Source of the DNA: Myotis daubentonii
Taxonomy: Eukaryota; Chordata; Mammalia; Chiroptera; Vespertilionidae
Assembly (NCBI RefSeq): GCF_963259705.1
Contig: NC_081852.1
Span: 59,582,859-59,646,858 of the forward strand
Direction: 5' to 3'
DNA: 64,000 nt
Below the pieces are notes generated by a model. That model was given only the letters and a program-made list of their open reading frames with translations, ran no database searches and was not told the origin of the DNA. Below, in pieces: positions 1 to 8,941 of the stretch. The stretch's first letter is position 1; each line of letters opens with the position of its first letter. The translations under genes were made by a program, and so were the position numbers.

Positions 1-411
1 CCCCAGGGTTCCTTTTGGAAATGATAAAGTCCGGGAGAGAAGGCATCAAGGGTCAAACACACGAGGTCCTTAAAGAAATGACCAACCACAGGGCAGCCCT
101 CAGCTGAAAAGCCCACCTGCACACATAAGTGTCCAAAGCGGCTCCACCTGAAACATGAACCCACAGCTCAGGACTGGCACACATGTAAGAGGAAATCCAT
201 AACAAAGAGGGAATTTGGAGGAAAGAGCAACAGTGCATCAATAAAATGTCATGTGATGCCATTTTTATTTGAAAGAGCAGCTGACCAACTATGGTGGTTC
301 AGACTTTGGTATTTGGCAGCATTATTTTTGAAAATTTCTCACTTCATGGAAAACAATAAAGTGAGCCTCTCACTTCATGGAAACCAGTTAATTAACAGTG
401 TTTATTGCCAA
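1..411. other. Intron 2 sequence of PPP2R2D, no exon seen
   Basis: This left edge lies downstream of PPP2R2D coding segment 2 on the minus strand, so it should be intron. I see no exon-like segment on that strand. A short direct duplication (CTCACTTCATGGAAA, about 340-355 and 369-383) is the only local structure. No repeat family is recognised. Confidence 0.45.
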
Positions 412-832
412 CTAAAGGCATGGTGCACGACATTCGAGGGGGGGGGGGCGGTGGGTGTCCCTCAGCCCCGCCTGTGCCCTCTTGCAGTCTAGGACCCCTC
501 AGGGGATGCCCGCCTGCCAGCTTAGGCCTGCTTCCCCCCCCCCCCCGCCGCAGGTGGACATCTCCCGAGGGGTCCTTAGTGCTGCTGCTGTGCTCACCAG
601 CCAGAAGCCAGGCTCACTGCCTCGGAGGTGGGAGAGGCTCCCGCCACCACCGCTGCACTCACCAGAGGTCAGCCCACCTTCTGGCTGAGCAGTGCTCCCC
701 CTGTGGGAGTGCACTGACCTCCAGGGGGCAGCTCCTGCACTGAGCGTCTGCCCCTGGTGGTCAGTGTGCGTCATAGTGACTGGTCGTTCTGCTGTTTGGT
801 CAATTTGCATATTAGGGTTTTATTATATAGGA
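412..832 (-). mobile_element. HeliBat-type non-autonomous Helitron
   Basis: Read on the minus strand, the element opens with TCCTATATAATAAAA at 832 and ends in a CTTTAG-like form of the Helitron CTRR terminus at 412, next to host A/T. Just before that end is the family's hairpin region with paired GTGCAC motifs (about 420-440), as in the copies at 1278 and 24288. It shares with them the internal block with CTGACCACCAGGGG and CAGACGCTC. The interior is diverged and carries G/C homopolymer runs (438-448, 533-546). It has no coding capacity and sits in PPP2R2D intron 2. Confidence 0.8.
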
Positions 833-1277
833 TAAAATCCAAGCTTTCAATAGAAAATTAGAATTTTAGAAAACTTACATCAATTACTATTAATTTGGCA
901 GTCTCCACTGTAAGATTTTTCTGATGAGGTCAGTGGTGATATTAACAAGTGTGATTTTCTTTGAGCTTGTATAATGAAATGTATCATTTATATAACCTGA
1001 ACAATTCAATGCACAAATATTTCCCAATGACCCAGGTGTGATGTTAGCAAACCACATGCGTGAGTAAGAGATTTATTCAAAGTACAAGACAGAACTATGG
1101 ATTTCGATGTAATGGAATAAAAAGTTTCAGGTTTCAAAGCATAAGTAAACTTGAGGAAAGCATCCCCCCTTCAGTTTCATTGTACTATTAAAGAATAGCT
1201 GCAACTATATGAGAAGGCTATTTCGTCACTCCTTCCTTTTCTAACTACGTGTAAGCTGAGGCCAAATTTTCTTCATA
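833..1277. other. AT-rich intronic sequence, nothing recognised
   Basis: Moderately AT-rich unique sequence between two Helitrons inside the presumed PPP2R2D intron 2. I see no open exon, RNA gene or repeat family in it. Confidence 0.4.
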
Positions 1278-1686
1278 TCCTACATAATAAAAGCCTAATA
1301 TGCTAAGTGTCCGGTTGTCCATTCAACCAATCAAAGCGTAATATGCTAATGATATGCTAAGGCCGCTCAACTGCTTGCTATGATGTGCACTGACCACCAG
1401 GGGACAGATACTCCGACCAGTAGGTTAGCTTGCTGCTGGGGTCCAGCCAATCGGGACTGAGCAAGATGGGCCAGACATGCCCTGGAGACCTCCTGCAGTC
1501 CCTCCCTGGCTGGCCAACCTTCCACGTCCCTCTCTGGCCCCGACCATGCACCAGTGGGGACCCTAGCCTGCACCCTCTCGCAATCCAGGACTTCTCGGGG
1601 GATGTCAGAGATTGGGTTTTGGCCCAATCCCACAGGTCAGACCTAGGGACCCCACTGGTGCACGAATTTGTGCACCCAGGTCAAGT
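1278..1686 (+). mobile_element. HeliBat-type non-autonomous Helitron
   Basis: Starts with TCCTACATAATAAAAGCC and carries the family's internal blocks (CTAATATGCTAAGTGTCCGG; GTAGGTTAGCTTGCTGCTGG). It approaches the 3' end with CCCCACTGGTGCACGAATTT and the hairpin partner GTGCACC. The terminal CTAG is degraded (CAGGTCAAGTA), so the right edge is approximate. It is non-coding. Confidence 0.85.
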
Positions 1687-1799
1687 ATTTCAGTAAGACC
1701 ACTGCAACAGGTTAATTGCAGAAGCAGATCTGAGAATCCAGCTATCTTTGACTAAGCCATATACTTACAGTTTGCAAAAAGTAAATACCATTCTCCTCA

Positions 1800-1985
1800 C
1801 TAAATCTGTTTTTCATTTAAAATGTCATGTTAACATGTAATAGATTATTTTAAAGTGAAATAATGAAAATATTTTAAATTGTTCTGTTTTAACTTTAACT
1901 ATAACAAATCTCGATACATATAACCCACAAGAACGAAAGCTCTCGCGTCCTCCTGGAACCAAAGGCTCCAAGAACCACTGGTTTA
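1800..1985 (+). mobile_element. Ancient DNA-transposon fragment
   Basis: AT-rich segment with ATATAACCCACAAGAACGAA followed by AAGCTCTCGCG and ending in AGAACCACTGGTTTAG. This resembles the right half of an old mammalian hAT-like element, and 39790-39990 shows a similar arrangement. Family and edges are uncertain. Confidence 0.35.
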
Positions 1986-1986
1986 G

Positions 1987-2197
1987 CACAGGCCTGGCCA
2001 ACTCAAGGGCACAATCTGACCCCGCTGCTGTTAATAATGGTACTGGCCCACCATGACACCCATTCCTAAGTGGGTTCTTCCCTGCTTTCCTGCTACAAAA
2101 GCAGAGTTGAGCTTAGTAGTTGCAACAGAAACAGTGTGGTCTGCAAAGTAGAAAATATCTACGAGATGCCTTTACAAACAAGTTGGCAGACCTCTGA
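1987..2197 (+). mobile_element. Ancient hAT-like non-autonomous element
   Basis: The left end (CAGGCCTGGCCAACTC) and right end (AGTTGGCAGACCTCTG) are imperfect inverted repeats. The interior contains GCAGAGTTGAGCTTAGTAG and TTGCAACAGAAAC, typical of an old hAT family widespread in placental mammals. Flanks TTTAGCAC and TTTAGAGC look like a decayed 8-bp target duplication. Confidence 0.55.
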
Positions 2198-2637
2198 TTT
2201 AGAGCGGGCCCACATTTCCAGCCTTTATTATGGCAATAAGTTTCTAATGGGTACTTCTGCCTCCGTTCTTACCCCAGAACCTCCATTCTCCAAAGGCCAG
2301 AGTGATCTTCCTAAAAAACATAGTCAGTGTCACTCCTCTGCTTACCGTTGCAATCACTTCAAAGCACAATTCTAAGCCCTCAGCATGGTATTCAAGGCTT
2401 TCATTCATCACCCTTTGGACCCTGCCAACCACACTGGTTTCCCAGAAAGCACCACACTCTCTCCAATCTCCCTCCATCTGGAACATTCTTCTCCTTCCTC
2501 CCTCTTCCTACACACAGCCTCACTTCTCCCCTTCACTACCCATACAAGTCTCTGTACTGGGCACGTCTATCATGTTTTCTCGAAATGCCCTGCTCTCAGA
2601 ATGATGCAATGACCCATCTGCTTCAGTCTGCCTAAGC
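2198..2637. other. Intronic sequence, nothing recognised
   Basis: Pyrimidine-rich plus-strand sequence (CTTCTCC and CACTCTCTCC tracts). Open frames here are short and overlapping, and none has recognisable protein similarity. Confidence 0.4.
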
Positions 2638-2837
2638 CAGGGGCCCTCAAACTACGGCCCGCGGGCCACATGCAAATACAAATATTGTCTTTGTTCCCGT
2701 TTTGTTTTTTTACTTCAAAATAAGATATGTGCAGTGTGCACATAGGAATTTGTTCATATTTTTTAAACTATAGTCCGGCCCTCCAACGGTCTGAGGGACA
2801 GTGAACTGGCCCCCTGTTTAAAAAGTTTGAGGACCTG
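2638..2837 (+). mobile_element. 200-bp non-autonomous hAT element with perfect TSD
   Basis: The ends CAGGGGCCCTCAAACT and AGTTTGAGGACCTG are terminal inverted repeats. The element is flanked by a perfect 8-bp duplication, GCCTAAGC, at 2630-2637 and 2838-2845, the size made by hAT transposases. Subterminal GGCCCGCGGGCC is a GC-rich palindrome. No transposase is encoded, so mobility would have depended on another hAT copy. Confidence 0.85.
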
Positions 2838-3034
2838 GCCTAAGCAGAGGGCTTTGTGAGGCAGGAACTGGGTTTCTCTATTCCAACACCCAGCACCAGC
2901 AGCCCTTCAGGACACTGTTCTGACCTTTTAAAATGTACTCAGCTGGAAACTAGCCCCCAATACCCTTCATTTTCTTAAGTTGGCTCCTTGGAGAAACAAA
3001 GAGTAAGCTATTCTCCTATGCAAGACACCAGCTT

Positions 3035-3185
3035 TTAACAGTTATCAGGTACTGTGCTGCCTGTTTGCTAGAGATTCCCTGCATTACCTGGAATCTTCCC
3101 AACAATCCTGCAACAGTCACAAGGAACAGTACCCATTTCACAGACCTGATAATGGCAGGCATACACCAAACCCAGAACTTCCCAT
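3035..3185 (+). repeat. MIR-type SINE fragment
   Basis: Sequence follows the MIR pattern: a GTACTGTGCTG block, then CATTACCTGGAATCTTCCCAACAATCCTG, then CCCATTTCACAGA. This is the ancient mammalian tRNA-derived MIR core, heavily decayed. Confidence 0.6.
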
Positions 3186-3443
3186 GAAAACAATCTCAGC
3201 CACTTCATCTCCCAGTGCAGGGGAAAGTGGATAGTTGAAGGTTACAGTGGAACTTCTCAAAGCAGAGCTCAGACCAGAACAAAACTTTCAAGAACAAAGG
3301 CCTTATGAGCCACAAATCTAAACAAATTTACTACTCAAGTCCCCGGTCCAAGCAACCAGGGTACACATCTCCTTAAAGGACCCATCTGCTGTTAGCACTT
3401 GGCGACATTTCTTCCTCAAGGATGTTTGGGTACAACCAGCTTC

Positions 3444-3675
3444 TTTTTTTTAAAAAAAAAAATATATATATATTTATTGATTTCAGAGAGGAAGGGAGAA
3501 AGAGATAGAAACGTCAATGATGAAGAAGAGAATCACTGTTTGGCTGCCTCCTGCACGCCCCCTACTGGGGATCCAGCTGGCAACCGGATCATGTGCCCTT
3601 TTGCAGGAATCAAACCTGGGACCCTTGGGTCCGCAGGCCCATGCTCTGTCCATTGAGCCAAACCAGCTAGGGCTC
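3444..3675 (-). mobile_element. VES-type SINE
   Basis: In reverse orientation it has an A-rich tail at 3451-3475, TTTATTGATTTCAGAGAGG, CTGCCTCCTGCACGCCCC, and a degraded B box and A box ending GAGCCAAACCAGCTAGGG. Flanks CAACCAGCTTC (3433-3443) and CAACCAGCTCC (3676-3686) are the target-site duplication. Confidence 0.9.
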
Positions 3676-4205
3676 CAACCAGCTCCTTAACCATCTTTAT
3701 TCTAATTGCTTAACAATCACTAGTTGCTAACAATTGCATTTTCCTTATTACCGACTTCTATTGTAATAAAACAATTCAAATGAAACTATCACAACTACGA
3801 TGAAGAGTTATAAATGTGTTAACCGTGATAGATTACTAAGGCTGAAGCATATGTGGACTAAGATAGAAAGCCTGAATACACACAATAAAAAACAAACAAA
3901 CCAACAACGTGGGTAATGACTACAAAGCTTTTTATCACCAAAAAAGATAACCCGAAATACCAAGCTTTGAGATATGTTCAACATTTTACTTCAAACTGCA
4001 AACATTTCCAATCAGTTTAATTCAAAGAACAAAATATTTCTACCAAGGGTTTTTAAAAGACAGCATATTTTCAAACTATAACATCATAGTACTAGTAAAA
4101 CACGTCATTCGTTAGATTTAAAGTTTATTCAGCTTGTCAACAATGACTTCTTTAAGGAAAAAACAAAACAGAAATTAATAGAGGCATTGAGCCCTGCCAC
4201 CTCTC
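3676..4205. other. AT-rich intronic sequence, nothing recognised
   Basis: Unique AT-rich sequence with no open exon, RNA gene or repeat that I can name. Confidence 0.4.
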
Positions 4206-4667
4206 TAGCGGTTCTCAACCTGTGGGTCGCGACCCCTTTGACAGTGGAACGACCCTTTCCCAGGGGTCGCCTAAGACCAACCTGCATATCAGATATTTAC
4301 ATTACGGCCCTAAACGGTTTGGCTCAGTGGATAGAGCGTCGGCCTGCGGACTCAAGGGTCCCAGGTTCGATTCCGGTCAAGGGCATGTGCCTTGGTTTCG
4401 GGCACATCCCCACTGGGGGGTGTGCAGGAGGCAGCTGATCGATGTTTCTCTCTCATCGATGTTTCTAACTCTCTACCCCTCTCCCTTCCTCTCTGTAAAA
4501 AATCAACAAGATATATTAAAACAAATAAAAAGATGAAATCAGATATTTACATTACGATTCATAACAGTAGCAGCATTACAGTTATGAAGTAACAACGAAA
4601 ATAATTTTATGGTTGGGTCACAACATGAGGAACTGTATTTCAAGGGCCAGAAGGTTGAGAACCACTG
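4206..4667 (+). mobile_element. SPIN-like hAT element, 212 bp, split by a SINE
   Basis: Left end TAGCGGTTCTCAACCTGTGG and right end GGTTGAGAACCACTG match the terminal inverted repeats of SPIN-family hAT elements, with GGTCGCGACCCC beside the left end. Removing the SINE at 4307-4537 and one copy of its duplication leaves 212 bp, the exact length of the copy at 59398-59609, so both belong to one short internally deleted subfamily. A clear 8-bp target duplication is not visible. Confidence 0.85.
4307..4537 (+). mobile_element. VES SINE nested in SPIN-like element
   Basis: A tRNA-derived head carries A box TGGCTCAGTGGATAGAGCG and B box GGTTCGATTCC. It is followed by GCAGGAGGCAGCTGATCGAT, a pyrimidine-rich block and an A-rich tail. 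A perfect 19-bp duplication, ATCAGATATTTACATTACG, occurs at 4288-4306 and 4538-4556. The duplicated bases are part of the hAT element, which proves the nesting. Confidence 0.97.
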
Positions 4668-5586
4668 CGTCTAAACAAACAGGGTTTGCTTCGCTCCTGA
4701 TAGAAATTTCGAGGAAGTTAAACTGTCACCCACTTGGCTCATGCAAAATGAACAAAAGTAACGTATCCTAAGTGAACAGAAGAGAAACAGAACCCAACTG
4801 CTGCGGTTATATAAAATCACCTAGTTTCCACCTCAAACTCTATGCCTCTATCGTTAGACTTCTCGGAGCGGGGCTTAGCTTAATAATCCGCACCAAAGGT
4901 CTCCGGACCAGGAAGGTCACCGGCGGGGCCGAGGAGGAGGAGAGGGGACCAGACACCGGCCAGAGGCTGTCCGTTTCTTGGGGCAAAAGAGCTGTCTTTT
5001 GTGTCAAGGCAGAAAGTGACCGTGTGGCTCTGATGAAACTCCCGCGTCTCTGCCCAGCGGCTGGGTGGGCAGCCCGGAGCCTGGTGCCCTGGCTCCTTCG
5101 GGGCTACCGTGACGAAAAGAGCCGCCAGGTCCGAGCAAGGGCTTGGCAACGCGTCCCTGGACAGGCAGGAACTGACCACCAGATCCCGACCCGTCTTTAA
5201 AGGTGGACACCGCGGCCAACGGCGGCCCAGACCCCCGGCGGAACAGGCGGCCCGGGTCGAGGGCTCCGGCCGCCGTCCCGACCGGCCCAGCGCGGCCCGC
5301 ACCCACTGCAGAGGAGCAGTCGCCCCCGTTTGGTTCCCCGAGCCCCCCGTTTCTGCAAAGACTTCCAGGTCCGAGTTGCCGGCGGCAGCCCGTGCGGTGG
5401 GGAGAGCCCGGAACCCGCGCGGAAGACCGAGTTGCGAGCAGGCGCCGTGACCTTGGGCTCCCCACACAGCTCGCGGGCCGGCTGCAGTCTGCGGACCGGA
5501 CCTCGGCCGCACGCTCCCGGCGGGGCCTCGACACCAGGTCCCGAGGGCTGGCGCGGGGAGGGGCGCGGGGGAGGGCGAGGCCTTAC

Positions 5587-5779
5587 CTTCCGCCACGTCC
5601 TCGTCGATGGCCCCCTTGACCTGCGAGAAACACCACTGCAAGTCGTTGCCGCTCGCGGGGCAGCCGCCGCCTCCGGCTCCTGCGGACACACCAGGCACGT
5701 CAGGCCGCGCGGCCCCGCCCGCGCCCCCCGCCACGCCACACGCCCCGCGACCCCGCCCGCGCGGGCCCTCACCTGCCAT
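5587..5779 (-). CDS. PPP2R2D: PPP2R2D, first two coding segments (partial gene)
   Basis: Start of the B55-delta regulatory subunit of PP2A, a WD40 beta-propeller that directs the phosphatase to substrates, notably in mitotic exit. Coding segment 1 is ATGGCAG (5779-5773), followed by donor GTGAGG. After a 93-nt intron (5772-5680) ending in AG, segment 2 runs 5679-5587 and stops before donor GTAAGG. Joining them gives 33 codons plus one base, beginning MAGAGGGGCP and ending IDEDVAE. The N-terminus GGGGCPxxGND followed by QWCFSQVKGAIDEDV fits the delta paralogue rather than alpha, beta or gamma. From memory it differs from human at only two positions (Ser12, Leu16). The ATG has G at -3 and +4, a strong Kozak context. 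The WD40 exons lie beyond the left edge; none is seen in 1-5586. Confidence 0.92.
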
Positions 5780-5879
5780 GGCCGTCCGGCCGGCGGGCGC
5801 GCGCGGGCGGGCGAGCGCCGAGGCGGCGGCGGACGAAGGAGGCGGCCGCCACGCAGCTGCCGCCCCAGCACCTCAGCCG

Positions 5880-5881
5880 GG

Positions 5882-5912
<31 letters not shown>

Positions 5913-5916
5913 CGGG
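5880..5916 (-). repeat. CGG/CCG trinucleotide repeat in PPP2R2D 5' leader
   Basis: About nine uninterrupted CCG units on the plus strand after an interrupted start (GCCGCCACCG). It lies roughly 100 nt upstream of the PPP2R2D ATG, so it reads as GGC/CGG in the probable 5' UTR. Confidence 0.85.
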
Positions 5917-5972
5917 GAGGGATTTTTTCCCCCCTTTTCAAAATGGCGCCCAATGTCCGTCGCCCAGGTCAA

Positions 5973-5980
5973 TGACGTCA
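5973..5980. promoter_or_regulatory. Palindromic CRE (CREB/ATF site)
   Basis: Perfect TGACGTCA about 195 bp upstream of the PPP2R2D ATG inside the CpG island, the position at which full CREs are usually bound. It suggests CREB/ATF input to PPP2R2D; binding itself is inferred. Confidence 0.75.
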
Positions 5981-6699
5981 TCCCCCTCCGCCTCCTCCGC
6001 GGGCGGGGGCGGGGCCGCCGGGAGCTCCTCCGCGCCGGGCGAGGCGGGGCTTGAGGCCGCGGGGGCTGTCGGGGGCTGCAGGGCCACGCCGACTGCGCCT
6101 GCGCGAGCTTCCTTGTGCTGCGCCCAGGGTTCGGAAGGGGGCGCTACAGGGCGGCCATGGAAGCCACAGCCAATGGGCTGTGAGCTCAGGCCCCGGCGGT
6201 TCCTTGAAGACCAGGCGCCGGGCACTCGCCCGTCGCACGCCTTCCCGGGGTTACGACACCGCTCTAGGAGGCCCCGCCCCTCCCAGCGTCTCCGCCAATG
6301 GGAGCGCGCTCCGAGGGAGTGGGCGGAGCCCGGGGTCCGGGCCGCACCTGGAGCGCGCCGCACGTGAGTCTGTCCCCCGGCCTCCCTGCCCACCCCCGTG
6401 CGGGGCCGCGTCGCTTTTCGACACAGCGCGAGCCCGGGAAGTCTGTCCGTCTTTGGTGGCAACCTGGAGAGACTAGGTGAGCTCACCCCGGAGGGACGGC
6501 AGGTGGGAAAGGGGACCGAGAACAGAACTCGAAGGAGAGGGGCGTGGCGAGCGGTGAGGTGGACCCCGGAGTCCCGGCCGGTGAGGAGGGAGGATGTGGT
6601 AGGCCGTCGAGGCTGCGGGATGCGCGCCGGCAGGGACCGCTGGTGGTAGCAGGTGGGATGGCGGTTCCGACCTGGACCGGAGCAGCCTGCAGTGGACGC

Positions 6700-7270
6700 T
6701 GCAGACCTGTTTCCAGCGCGTTTAAGAGAAAGCGAGGAGCATTGCAGGCAGTGAGTTGCCACTTGGCTGTGATGCGAGCAGAGGGAGGGTCGGCATCTCC
6801 TTTTCTCACCTGGAGTTTAACCGGTCCTCCCGGAGCAGTTGAAAAGAGTGGGTTACGCATCAGACTCTCTCGTATGCAAACGCTTTAGTGTGTGTTCAAG
6901 ATGCCTTTTGAAGTGATGGCAAGATAATTAACTTTTAGCTTAGACTGTAGTCTTTCCTTAATTAGCTACTATTAAATTAAAATAAAAAAACAAGAAAAGT
7001 AGCATCTTTGAACATAGAGAGCTGCCTTCCTTTATACCCTAAAAATTTGAAAGAAATCACAGTTCTTCCTTGCATATCTTTAAAAAATTATTTGATTTAC
7101 TTAGATTTCACTGACTAAATACCACTTAAAATGCCAGGTGTGGGTTGTTTTCAAGTTTATTTTAGTAGCTAGCTCAGAGTTGTCATAGGTGTGCCCTACC
7201 TATAGATGTAGAGACATGTATGTAGCTAATTATATATCATATAGAGTAATTTTAATACCTTAAAAATTCT
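6700..7270. other. AT-rich sequence upstream of the promoter, nothing recognised
   Basis: GC content falls sharply beyond about 6.7 kb. I see no exon, RNA gene or clear repeat before the SINE at 7271. Confidence 0.4.
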
Positions 7271-7470
7271 CTGGTGGCTCAGTGGTTGAGTGTTGACCCA
7301 TGAACCAGGAGGTCACGGTTCGATTCCTGATCAAGGGCACAGGCCCCGGTTACGGGCTCGATCCCCAATGGGGGCGGTGCAGGAGGCAGCCGATCGATGA
7401 CTCTCATCAATGATGTTTCTATCGCTCCCTCTCCCTTTCTCTCTGAAATCAATAAAAATATATTAAAAAA
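7271..7470 (+). mobile_element. VES-type SINE
   Basis: A box GTGGCTCAGTGGTTGAGTG, then CCAGGAGGTCACGGTTCGAT, GCAGGAGGCAGCCGATCGAT, and tail GAAATCAATAAAAATATATT. It belongs to the GGTTGAG/ACCAGGAGG head type, distinct from the GGATAGAGCG type at 4307. Confidence 0.9.
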
Positions 7471-7634
7471 GAACTTTTCTGTGCTCCATCAATTCACCTC
7501 TCCTACCCCCATCCCCTGGCCACCAAGGATCTTTTTACTGTCGTCTCCAGCATGTCATATAGTTGGCTTCTTTCACTTAGTAATATGCATTTAAGGTTAC
7601 TCCATCACTTTTTATGGCTTGATAAGAAAGTTCT

Positions 7635-7863
7635 TGCCCCGCCGGTGTCTCTCAGTGGTTGAACATCACCCCATGAACCAGGAGGTCACAGTTCGATTCC
7701 CTGTCAGGACATATGCCCGGGCTGGGGGCTCTATCCCCAGTGTGGAGCGTGCAGGAGGCAGCTGATTGATGATTCTCCCTCATCACTGATGTTTCTGTCT
7801 CCCCCTCTCCCTTCCTCTCTAAAATCAGTAAAATATATATTAACACACACGCACACACACACA
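7635..7863 (+). mobile_element. VES-type SINE with CA-repeat tail
   Basis: Same GGTTGA/ACCAGGAGGTCA head type, B box GTTCGATTCC, CAGGAGGCAGCTGATTGATG and a tail of AATATATATT. The tail runs into a (CA)n microsatellite at about 7843-7863, apparently seeded from the SINE 3' end. Confidence 0.88.
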
Positions 7864-7864
7864 A

Positions 7865-8351
7865 CGAAGGATGATATTACATGATGTGGTCAAAGGGACT
7901 TCGACTATAATCAGGGTTACAGACTTTTACAGAGGGAGATTATCCGGGATTATGTGTACGTGCCAGCCTAATTACACGAGCACTTGAACAACAGCATTTT
8001 CTCCAGCTGTACAGAGAGATGCAGAGTGGGTGAGGGGCGTGACCTGCCGTGGGTGGAGGGGCCGCAGGTAAAGCATGAGAAGGGACCTGGCTGAGAGCTG
8101 GCCAGAAACGGGACCTTAGTCCTACAGCGACCCACCGGAATTCAGCGGAGAGCTTGGATGTAGGCTTGTTCTCAGAGCCTCCAGAAAGCTGTGCAGCCCT
8201 GCTGACGGGTACCATGATTTCGGCCTAGGCCGATGGCCAGGTGAGCCATCCTGAGCCCATCCCAACCTCCAGAACTGTGAGAGTAGATGGGCCTTGTCTG
8301 AAGCCGTTATGTTGTGGCAGTTCTAAGGGCAGCAGAAGAAAACGAATACAG
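7865..8351 (+). repeat. Ancient mammalian interspersed repeat, family not assigned
   Basis: Contains GGGAGATTATCCGGGATTAT, GCCTCCAGAAAGCTGTGCAG followed by CCCTGCTGAC, and CCTCCAGAACTGTGAGA near the right end. This ordered set recurs in a common old mammalian repeat. I cannot name the subfamily with certainty. Confidence 0.5.
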
Positions 8352-8589
8352 TGTGTGTGTGTGCAATAAACGGACTTGTATCCACGCATCCGTCTGGCTG
8401 TCTTTGCTGTGTGCATCTAGGCACTTAGTTCAACGTTGGCGCGCTGGCTGCGTGTGAGCAGCTGAGGACACACCGTGCCTGTGTCCCGCAGAAGGGCACC
8501 TCGCGGGGGCTGGCAGGTCCAAGCGTGCAGAGCCGGCCTCTACTCTCAGCGGCACCATGAATGCTCCCTGAGATTCCGGAGCCGCCCTG

Positions 8590-8719
8590 AGCACTTCACA
8601 TGCGTATCATCTAATGCTCACAAGACCTACCACCTACTCATTTTCGGATGAGGAAACAGGCTTAGAGAGGACCAGTACCGTTCCCGAGGCTTCACCATCA
8701 CTCAGAATCGAAGCTCAGG
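8590..8719 (+). repeat. MIR fragment interrupted by a SINE
   Basis: CATCTAATGCTCACAAGACC, then ACTCATTTTCGGATGAGGAA and GGCTTAGAGAGG follow the MIR core. The SINE at 8720-8927 has inserted into its right part. Confidence 0.65.
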
Positions 8720-8927
8720 ACCTGGCCGGCTTGCTCAGTGGTTAGATCACTGGCTCTCGGACTGCAGGGTCTCGGGTTCGATTCAAGGCCACGTACCCCA
8801 GTTGCAGGCTCAATTCCTGGCCCCAGTCAGGGTGTTTGCTGGAAGCAACCAATTGATGTGTCTCACTCCCATCGATGTTTCTCTCTGTCTCTCCCCTTCC
8901 ATTCAAAAAAATAAAAAAATAAATAAA
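8720..8927 (+). mobile_element. VES-type SINE in MIR
   Basis: Head with TTGCTCAGTGGTTAGATCAC and GGGTTCGATTC, then GGAAGCAACCAATTGATGTG and an A-rich tail. Flanks AATCGAAGCTCAGG (8706-8719) and AATTGAAGCTCGGG (8928-8941) are a 14-bp duplication with two differences, suggesting an older insertion. Confidence 0.9.
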
Positions 8928-8941
8928 AATTGAAGCTCGGG

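Larger units (their letters stand above)
4905..6660. promoter_or_regulatory. CpG-island promoter of PPP2R2D, possibly bidirectional
   Basis: A CpG-dense, GC-rich block covers the PPP2R2D start and at least 700 bp upstream of it. Visible sites are a perfect palindromic CRE TGACGTCA (5973-5980), a YY1-like AAAATGGCGCC (5939-5949), GC boxes around 6001-6015 and 6320, and an NRF1-like TGCGCCTGCGCG (6094-6105). CCAAT boxes lie at 6170-6174 and 6295-6299, and an E-box CACGTG at 6361-6366. There is no TATA box, as usual for housekeeping CpG-island promoters. The island extends far beyond the gene start on the side away from the gene, so divergent transcription is plausible but not shown. Confidence 0.85.

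Noticed and set aside
4307..4400. tRNA genes suggested by A-box/B-box sequences at the SINE heads
   Set aside because: All occur at the start of VES SINEs with A-rich tails and target duplications; none folds into a complete tRNA by eye.
4880..5779. A 299-codon minus-strand open frame over the CpG island
   Set aside because: Only its 5587-5679 segment matches PPP2R2D. The rest is intron read-through kept open by high GC content.
5330..6367. A 345-codon plus-strand frame antisense to PPP2R2D
   Set aside because: Arg/Pro/Ala-rich, driven by CpG-island composition and the CCG repeat; no recognisable domain.
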